A stretch of 64,000 nucleotides of DNA. It comes from Deltaproteobacteria bacterium HGW-Deltaproteobacteria-4 (GTDB lineage: Bacteria > Desulfobacterota > Desulfuromonadia > Desulfuromonadales > UBA2197). The notes beneath the pieces were generated by a model. That model did no database searches, was not told the DNA's origin, and was given only the letters and a program-made list of their open reading frames with translations. The DNA lies in assembly GCA_002841765.1 (NCBI GenBank), contig PHAV01000010.1, positions 1-64,000 of the forward strand, read 5' to 3'. This document shows positions 58,970 to 64,000 of the stretch, one piece after another (the stretch's first letter is position 1; the number at the start of each line of letters is the position of its first letter). Both the position numbers and the translations under genes were made by a program.

Positions 58970-59030
58970 AATAAGAAACAACAATGGTCACGACTCCCTC
59001 ATGGGATCGCGACCATTGTTGTTTCTTATT
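58970..59030. terminator. Long bidirectional terminator after carB
   Basis: AATAAGAAACAACAATGGTC (58970-58989) pairs perfectly with GACCATTGTTGTTTCTTATT (59011-59030) across a 21-nt loop. It ends the pyr operon and faces the leftward HAMP gene. Confidence 0.8.
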
Positions 59031-59045
59031 TGGCAATTTTGTTGT

Positions 59046-59642
59046 TTAGGATTTAGAGGTAAAACGTTCCATCGTTACGGCTATAGCATTTTTCTGCTCT
59101 TGCAGTTTTTCAATAATATCCTGCCTTGCTTCCGTACTTAAATCTTTTTTATAAATTTCTTGTTCCAGTTGATCGACATAGCTTGAAAGGCGTTCGTGGT
59201 CTTTTTTTAGAGAGATTACATAGCTGCGTAAATCGTCCGAAAAGAAATTGAATTGTTCGGCCAGTTCCTGCAAATCGTCCCATTTTCTTAAGCGGATCCT
59301 TATGTCAAGATTGCCGTTAATTAACTCGGTCAAGGCATGCTTCAAGCGATAGACTGGCCCGGCAATCTTATGGGTTAAAAAGATGCTGAGAATACTGAAG
59401 ACTAAAATAGCCGCGCCGGTCGTCGGCCAGACCGTGCCGTGTAAAACAAGAAAAGTGCGGGCGGCTTCGGCCTTTTCTGCAAGGGAGTAGTCGAACAAAA
59501 GGGTAATTATTGAGGGTAAAAAGAGAATAATAGTCAAAATAAAAGTATAGGTGCCGAGTAAGAGGATAGTCAATAGCACGTATTTAAATTGGAAACGTTT
59601 GTCGATGAAATAGTTCGTGAAACTCCGTTTGTATAGTCTCAT
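59046..59642 (-). CDS. HAMP-domain membrane protein
   Basis: A 198-residue protein with two membrane helices (LLTILLLGTYTFILTIILF and TTGAAILVFSILSIFL) and a HAMP domain (HKIAGPVYRLKHALTELING) reaching into a coiled coil. There is no kinase, methyl-accepting or cyclase domain after it. It follows the pilin-like gene by one base on the same strand, so both may function together. The partner downstream in the signal path is unknown. Confidence 0.82.
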   Translation of the reverse strand: MRLYKRSFTNYFIDKRFQFKYVLLTILLLGTYTFILTIILFLPSIITLLFDYSLAEKAEAARTFLVLHGTVWPTTGAAILVFSILSIFLTHKIAGPVYRLKHALTELINGNLDIRIRLRKWDDLQELAEQFNFFSDDLRSYVISLKKDHERLSSYVDQLEQEIYKKDLSTEARQDIIEKLQEQKNAIAVTMERFTSKS

Positions 59643-59643
59643 G

Positions 59644-60090
59644 TCAATTTCCCTGAATGTTTAACGCGTGTTCCGTCAGGACCAGGACGGTGTGATTCGA
59701 ATCATTCGCCTGGGCTATAAGGGTGAAGCCGGCAGTATTGCCGGTGTAGCTGAGAGATGACGGGAAGAGGTCTCTACTGATCTGTTCTCGTAACAGTGGC
59801 GGGAGGATGGTGCGTCCCTGATCGTCATGGCCGGTAGTAAAATCAATGGTTGCCGGGTAGGAAGCGTTTGTCTCAGTAATCGAGTTCATCAACGTATCGC
59901 GGATGGTGAGCAGCGTATTTTGTGCAACGGTAATTTTGGCTTTGCCGACAAAATGTTGGTATGAAGGGATTGCCATTGCCGCAAGAACGCCGATTATTGC
60001 CACCACGATCAGCAGTTCGATCAAGGTGAAACCGGCGGCTCCTGTTACAGCCCGATGCGGATTTTGCTTGAGGGGGGGATAGGTATGCAT
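59644..60090 (-). CDS. Type IV pilin-like prepilin
   Basis: A 148-residue pilin-like protein. A 19-residue leader precedes the prepilin peptidase site, G before FTLIELLIVVAIIGVLAAMA; Glu at mature +5 is present. The globular region has no cysteine pair, unlike many major pilins. The ATG at 60090 is preferred over 60150. It may be a minor pilin or a type II secretion pseudopilin; no other pilus genes are adjacent. Confidence 0.85.
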   Translation of the reverse strand: MHTYPPLKQNPHRAVTGAAGFTLIELLIVVAIIGVLAAMAIPSYQHFVGKAKITVAQNTLLTIRDTLMNSITETNASYPATIDFTTGHDDQGRTILPPLLREQISRDLFPSSLSYTGNTAGFTLIAQANDSNHTVLVLTEHALNIQGN

Positions 60091-60195
60091 GATAATTTTC
60101 TCACAATCGGCAAATACATAATACGTTGGCAGAAAAGAAAAAAATGTCATGTTTTTTTCTGGTTGTTTGCGATAGGTCCAGCGGTGTTAAAGATA

Positions 60196-61119
60196 TCATT
60201 TGGAACTGCCGGGGATAAAGCGATAAGCGCCGGCGCCGTAAGCCGCCCCTTTACCGATATTCATCAAGGAGCCGAGGCGCAGCAGGGCAATGAGATCATC
60301 GGGGAGCTGCCCTTTTAGCCACAGTCGACCGCTGACCCCCCCGAGTTCGGTCAATATTCCATCACCCGAATGGCTGCGCCAATCGATCCAGCGCAACTCA
60401 CTCACTTCTTCCTCTATCCCTGCGTTCATGGTCAATAGTTCTGCCGCCTCTGTAATTTCAATGTGGTTATAAAAGTAACAAAGTGCGGTTACGCGGCGCA
60501 GGATAAAGGGGAGAAGATGGCGAAATGCCGGGCGAAAGAGGGGTTTCTTCTTCACCAAAAGGCGCGCCGGGGTGATGATTTCCAGGCACCACTCGGTGCT
60601 CGGGGGCAGAGGATCAAAGCGCCAGGCGGCGATGATGCGCGGTGGATCGGCGCACTTTGTCATTCCTTTTTGCCAGATCGTTACTTCTTGTCCCGAGGCG
60701 TCAGCGGCGGACACGGAAGTGAGACAGCCATGCTGTTGGCGGTTGTTGAAGGCAAATGGTTGAACTCCTTTCATGGTTGTAATCAGATCATCAAGCAGAA
60801 TAATCCCGTCCCCAAAGAGGTGACAGGAGATGCCCCCCTGTTCGGTCGCAGTTGGTGTCAGGATATTGGGGTGGGGCTGAAAGGCAAAGGACGGGGCAGG
60901 GCGTTGGTAGCGGCGTAGCGCCGTCGGGTCGTCGGGCAGGGCCGGGGTGAAGAGGCGTTCAAAAGGATCCGGATCGAGTAATTCCATCCCGATTTGGTGC
61001 AGTGGCGAGCGCAGCAGTAATTCGGGAAAAAGTGGTAAAACCCGTGGTGTCTCTAATTGATAGTGGAAGGAGATCGCTGCAAATTCGATATCCTGAAGAT
61101 AAGAGCTAAGTGCGCGCAT
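60196..61119 (-). CDS. Cas6-like RAMP protein, orphan
   Basis: A 307-residue protein that matches the Cas6 RAMP family (CRISPR_Cas6, PF10040). The N-terminal part has YQRPAPSFAFQPHP and HLFGDGIILLDDL. The C-terminal part has LEIITPARLLVKKKP, LRWIDWRSHSGD, LGGVSGRLWLKG and the Gly-rich loop MNIGKGAAYGAGAYRF that contacts RNA. Such proteins cut CRISPR precursor RNA. The start overlaps the Nudix stop in TGATG. No repeat array or other cas gene was seen in the window, so its RNA target, if any, is elsewhere. Confidence 0.8.
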   Translation of the reverse strand: MRALSSYLQDIEFAAISFHYQLETPRVLPLFPELLLRSPLHQIGMELLDPDPFERLFTPALPDDPTALRRYQRPAPSFAFQPHPNILTPTATEQGGISCHLFGDGIILLDDLITTMKGVQPFAFNNRQQHGCLTSVSAADASGQEVTIWQKGMTKCADPPRIIAAWRFDPLPPSTEWCLEIITPARLLVKKKPLFRPAFRHLLPFILRRVTALCYFYNHIEITEAAELLTMNAGIEEEVSELRWIDWRSHSGDGILTELGGVSGRLWLKGQLPDDLIALLRLGSLMNIGKGAAYGAGAYRFIPGSSK

Positions 61120-61745
61120 CAGGGGATCGGGGTCGCCGGCAGTGGAACACCGGTCAATTGCATGAAATGGCTCACCAGGCGATAAGTAATCCCCCAGAGG
61201 ACGGTTCGGCCCGGGCCAAGGAGATCGATGGCAGGGCGTTCGAGTTGCTCCCCGCGGAACATGACATAATGCAAGCGCTGACGATCCGGGTCGGCAAGGT
61301 CCGCTAACGGTACCCAGAAGGTTTCATTGATCTCCCGGTTGGGAAAGAGCGGGGTGGATGCGGCGACACGATAGGAAAAACAGGACACGATCACCGGTAA
61401 ATGGGCGCCGGCAACATCGTCAAGGCGTCCCAGAAACTCTTCCTTTTGCAGGTCAATACCGATCTCTTCAAGAGTTTCCCGCTCGGCCGCAGCTCGCACC
61501 GTTTCATCGTCGGCTTCAATGTGTCCCCCTGGAAAGGCGATATTCCCTGACCAGGGATCACCCTGGAATTCGGCCCGCAAAATAAAGAGGATCTCAACCC
61601 CGCGCCGGCCTTCTCTTAAAAGCAGGGCAACTGCGGCGTGCGTGTGTCCGGGCCAGGCGCTGCGCTCAGTCAGGCGGGGTTGATAGCTGGCAAGGGCGGA
61701 ACGAAGGTGTCCAAGTGTGAAGTAGTAGTCGGGAGTTATATGCAT
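61119..61745 (-). CDS. Nudix hydrolase, CoA pyrophosphatase-like
   Basis: A 208-residue Nudix protein. The Nudix box is complete: GGHIEADDETVRAAAERE, then TLEEIGI. The preceding FILRAEFQGDPWSGNIAFP resembles CoA pyrophosphatases (NudL type). It hydrolyses a nucleoside diphosphate derivative, possibly CoA. The start follows the ptsP stop with no gap, and the stop overlaps the Cas6-like start. These three genes therefore look like one operon. Confidence 0.9.
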   Translation of the reverse strand: MHITPDYYFTLGHLRSALASYQPRLTERSAWPGHTHAAVALLLREGRRGVEILFILRAEFQGDPWSGNIAFPGGHIEADDETVRAAAERETLEEIGIDLQKEEFLGRLDDVAGAHLPVIVSCFSYRVAASTPLFPNREINETFWVPLADLADPDRQRLHYVMFRGEQLERPAIDLLGPGRTVLWGITYRLVSHFMQLTGVPLPATPIP

Positions 61746-64000
61746 TTATCGGGTGGTCTTCTTGCTGCGCATGAGGGCTGCACCGAGCTGTTGACGAATT
61801 TTACTGCTGTTTTCCAGGGTTAATATCTCTTTGGCGATTTTCCGGGTGGAGATGGTATTGAGGGTTGAAAGGATCTGTTTGACTTTAGGAATGTAGGGAG
61901 CTGCCATCGACATTTCACGAACGCCGATGCCGATCAAAAAGAGCAGGGCTTGCGGGTCGGTCGCCATTTCACCACAGATACAGAGCCCTTTATTGTGAGT
62001 GCGGGCGACGTCGGCCACATGCCGCAGTGCATGCAGTACGGCAGGGTGAAAGGGATCATAATAGTTCTTCACCAGGGGATTGTTGCGGTCGGCTGCGAGC
62101 ATGTACTGCACCAGATCGTTGGTGCCGAGGGCAAAAAAGTCAACATGCTTTGCCAGCATCCCGATTAATTGCACGGCCGCCGGCACTTCGATCATGATCC
62201 CGACCGGTACAGAATCACTAAAGGGAATCCCTTCGCGCCTTAAATTCCCGGCCGCTTCTTCAACGATCTTACGGCAGGACAGGATCTCTTCAACGCCGCT
62301 GATCATCGGAAAGAGGAGTTTGACGTTGCCATGCACCGCCGCCATCAAGATGGCTTCAATCTGAGTGCGGAAAATATCCTGATAGTCGAGAGAGACGCGC
62401 ACCGAGCGCCAACCCATAAAGGGGTTATCCTCCTTGGGAAGGGGGAAGTAAGGCAAAGCCTTGTCACCGCCGATATCGAGGGTCCGTATTGTCACCGGTT
62501 GACCGGCAAAGCCTTCAACCATGCGGCGATAAAGGAGGTATTGTTCGTGGCGGGAAGGGAAGGAACTGCGGGTCATGTAAGGAAATTCGGTGCGGTACAG
62601 GCCGATGCCTTCCGCGCCATTATGCACGGCAATACCGATGTCGCTCACCAAACCGACATTGGCACGCAGGCTGACCCGCTCTCCGTCGCTGGTCACGGCC
62701 AGTTGATCACGGAACTCCGCCAAGGACTCTTCTTCACGGTCCTGATCCCGTTCGATGCGCAGATATTCCGCGACAATATGTCGGGGCGGATTGATATACA
62801 GGCAACCTGAATTCGCATCGAGGATAAGGTGATCGTCGGGACGAATCGCCTGGATGACACCGAAGACCCCGACCAGCGCGGGAATGCCGAGGGATTTTGC
62901 CATGATCACCGCATGCGAGTTCATCTCGCCGACTTCCGTGACAATGCCGCGCACCTTGCTGTGGTCCAGGGTCGCCATGTCGGAAGGGAGGAGGCTGCGG
63001 GCGATCAGGACGCCGGCGTGCTTGAGTTGCAAGGGTTGGTATTCGTTGCCGAGGATATTGGTATGCAGGCGTCGAGCGATATCTTCCATGTCGACGGCCC
63101 GTTCTCGAAGGTAAGAGTCCTCCATCCGGGAAAAAGCTTCAATATATTCAGCGGCAACAGTTTTTAAAGCATGTTGGGCGCTGCGTCCCTGTTCAATTTC
63201 GCGGCGCAATTTTTCGATGAAGCCGCGATCCTCAAGGATCATCAGGTGGGTGTGGAAGATCGCGGCGTCATCTTCTGAGAGGCGTTCAGCGACCTGCTTT
63301 TCGAGGTAGATAGTTTCAATCCGGGTCTTTTCCAGGGCGCTTTCCAGGCGATTGAGCTCAAATTCCGGGTCTGACCATTCGTCGTCGAGAATATCGGTAA
63401 AACCGAGGCGTTCATCGAGAACATGCGCCGGTCCCGTTGCCAATCCCGGATAGGCGACCGTCCCGCGCAGAATGGATTGCGACTCTTTCCCCTTTTTTTT
63501 CTTCTTGTTATGGAGAAATGTTGAACGCGCCTTCGCTAGTTCCAAAGCGACATGACGCGATTCCTCCTCTTTCTGGCCGATGGAGTAAAGGAGGCGGGCA
63601 TTAATAACAATAGAAGAGATCTGAAAAGCGATAGTGGAGAGGGCGCTGATCTCTTCGTTGGTAAAAGTACGGGGTTCTTTGGTCTGGATGACGATGACGC
63701 CGATGGGACTTTTCCGGTCAAAAAGCGGGATACCAAGAAATGAGTGGTAACGCTCTTCCCCTGTCTCCTTGAAGTAGCGATAGCGGGGATGGTTGTGGGG
63801 TTCAGGGATAGAGACAACTCGCCGTTCTTCCACGGCCAGACCGGTCAATCCCTCGCCGAGTTTCATCGAGACTTTGCCGACCGAGCGGGGCGAAAGTCCT
63901 TTGGACGCCCGTAAACGTAAGGTTTCACCATCGTCGTCAAAGAGGTAGATAGAACAGACTTCTGTTCCCATTCGTTTGGCAACCAGGGCGACGATGTTGC
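61746..64000 (-). CDS. ptsP: Phosphoenolpyruvate-protein phosphotransferase PtsP (EI-Ntr), 5' end outside window
   Basis: The frame is open past the right edge, so the first part is missing. A GAF domain (YLFDDDGETLRLRASKGL through IPLFDRKSPIGVIVIQTK) precedes the EI core. The phosphohistidine loop is MNSHAVIMAKSLGIPALVG. The C-terminal PEP-binding barrel has YRTEFPYM, FALGTNDLVQYMLAADRN and CGEMATDP. It is enzyme I of the nitrogen-related phosphotransferase system. It moves phosphate from PEP to NPr, and GAF-domain forms sense glutamine. Confidence 0.93.
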   Translation of the reverse strand, partial: NIVALVAKRMGTEVCSIYLFDDDGETLRLRASKGLSPRSVGKVSMKLGEGLTGLAVEERRVVSIPEPHNHPRYRYFKETGEERYHSFLGIPLFDRKSPIGVIVIQTKEPRTFTNEEISALSTIAFQISSIVINARLLYSIGQKEEESRHVALELAKARSTFLHNKKKKKGKESQSILRGTVAYPGLATGPAHVLDERLGFTDILDDEWSDPEFELNRLESALEKTRIETIYLEKQVAERLSEDDAAIFHTHLMILEDRGFIEKLRREIEQGRSAQHALKTVAAEYIEAFSRMEDSYLRERAVDMEDIARRLHTNILGNEYQPLQLKHAGVLIARSLLPSDMATLDHSKVRGIVTEVGEMNSHAVIMAKSLGIPALVGVFGVIQAIRPDDHLILDANSGCLYINPPRHIVAEYLRIERDQDREEESLAEFRDQLAVTSDGERVSLRANVGLVSDIGIAVHNGAEGIGLYRTEFPYMTRSSFPSRHEQYLLYRRMVEGFAGQPVTIRTLDIGGDKALPYFPLPKEDNPFMGWRSVRVSLDYQDIFRTQIEAILMAAVHGNVKLLFPMISGVEEILSCRKIVEEAAGNLRREGIPFSDSVPVGIMIEVPAAVQLIGMLAKHVDFFALGTNDLVQYMLAADRNNPLVKNYYDPFHPAVLHALRHVADVARTHNKGLCICGEMATDPQALLFLIGIGVREMSMAAPYIPKVKQILSTLNTISTRKIAKEILTLENSSKIRQQLGAALMRSKKTTR

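Noticed and set aside
59046-64000. CRISPR array near the Cas6-like gene
   Set aside because: No spaced direct repeats of 25-40 bp are visible; the flanking DNA is filled with other genes.

Overview
The window reads as chromosome of a strictly respiratory Desulfuromonadales-type bacterium (Geobacter/Desulfuromonas/Pelobacter relatives). The evidence is the gene set: a succinyl-CoA:acetate CoA-transferase family enzyme, a monomeric NADP isocitrate dehydrogenase, malate dehydrogenase and a four-subunit 2-oxoglutarate:ferredoxin oxidoreductase in one run, a separate aconitase B, a multihaem c-type cytochrome lipoprotein and many c-di-GMP proteins. The genus is an inference; no rRNA or tRNA gene was seen.

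Layout. 1-2.1 kb: a restriction island (C-terminal half of an EVE-domain protein, an Mrr-type endonuclease, an unknown protein) and a REP-like palindrome. 2.2-10.1 kb: amidase, CoA-transferase, a TPR lipoprotein, a DUF3617 protein, MntP, an AI-2E family membrane protein, an orphan OppC-type permease, a YchJ-like protein and MutM. 10.1-16.5 kb: the leftward TCA block icd, mdh, korDABC. 16.5-24.1 kb: comEC, a REC-GGDEF protein, hisS, aspS and a LysM lipoprotein, all leftward. 24.3-29.4 kb: acnB, a TPR protein, a hydrolase and a DUF6172 protein. 29.4-34.6 kb: a membrane-anchored LuxR-type regulator divergent from two large exported proteins, with a perfect 11-bp inverted repeat between them. 34.6-41.7 kb: an Arg/Gln-rich exported protein, a type III polyketide synthase with a membrane methyltransferase, a penicillin-binding transpeptidase and a REC-PAS-GGDEF-EAL protein whose EAL domain looks degenerate. 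41.9-45.1 kb: a scarred zone with remnants of a KaiC-like ATPase and a copper oxidase locus around an intact GGDEF-EAL gene and a CsbD gene. 45.2-47.5 kb: cytochrome lipoprotein, a 42-residue lipoprotein, a SPOR-NlpC/P60 protein and a MaoC dehydratase.

47.6-59.0 kb: lepA-lepB, then the pyrimidine operon pyrR-pyrB-pyrC-carA-(DUF486)-mntA-hepT-carB. The pyrR leader carries a CNGNGA-loop PyrR-binding hairpin, an antiterminator and a strong intrinsic terminator, so the operon is predicted to be controlled by PyrR attenuation. A HepT/MntA toxin-antitoxin pair sits between carA and carB. 59.0-64.0 kb: a HAMP membrane protein with a pilin-like protein, then ptsP (cut by the window edge), a Nudix hydrolase and a Cas6-like RAMP protein, with no CRISPR array in the window.

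Best candidates for follow-up are the PyrR attenuator with its overlapping leader ORF, the orphan Cas6-Nudix-PtsP run, the toxin-antitoxin pair inside the carbamoyl-phosphate synthetase genes, and the GLUG-repeat surface protein with a membrane/lipobox segment inserted in its last domain. No whole system here can be called unprecedented from sequence alone.
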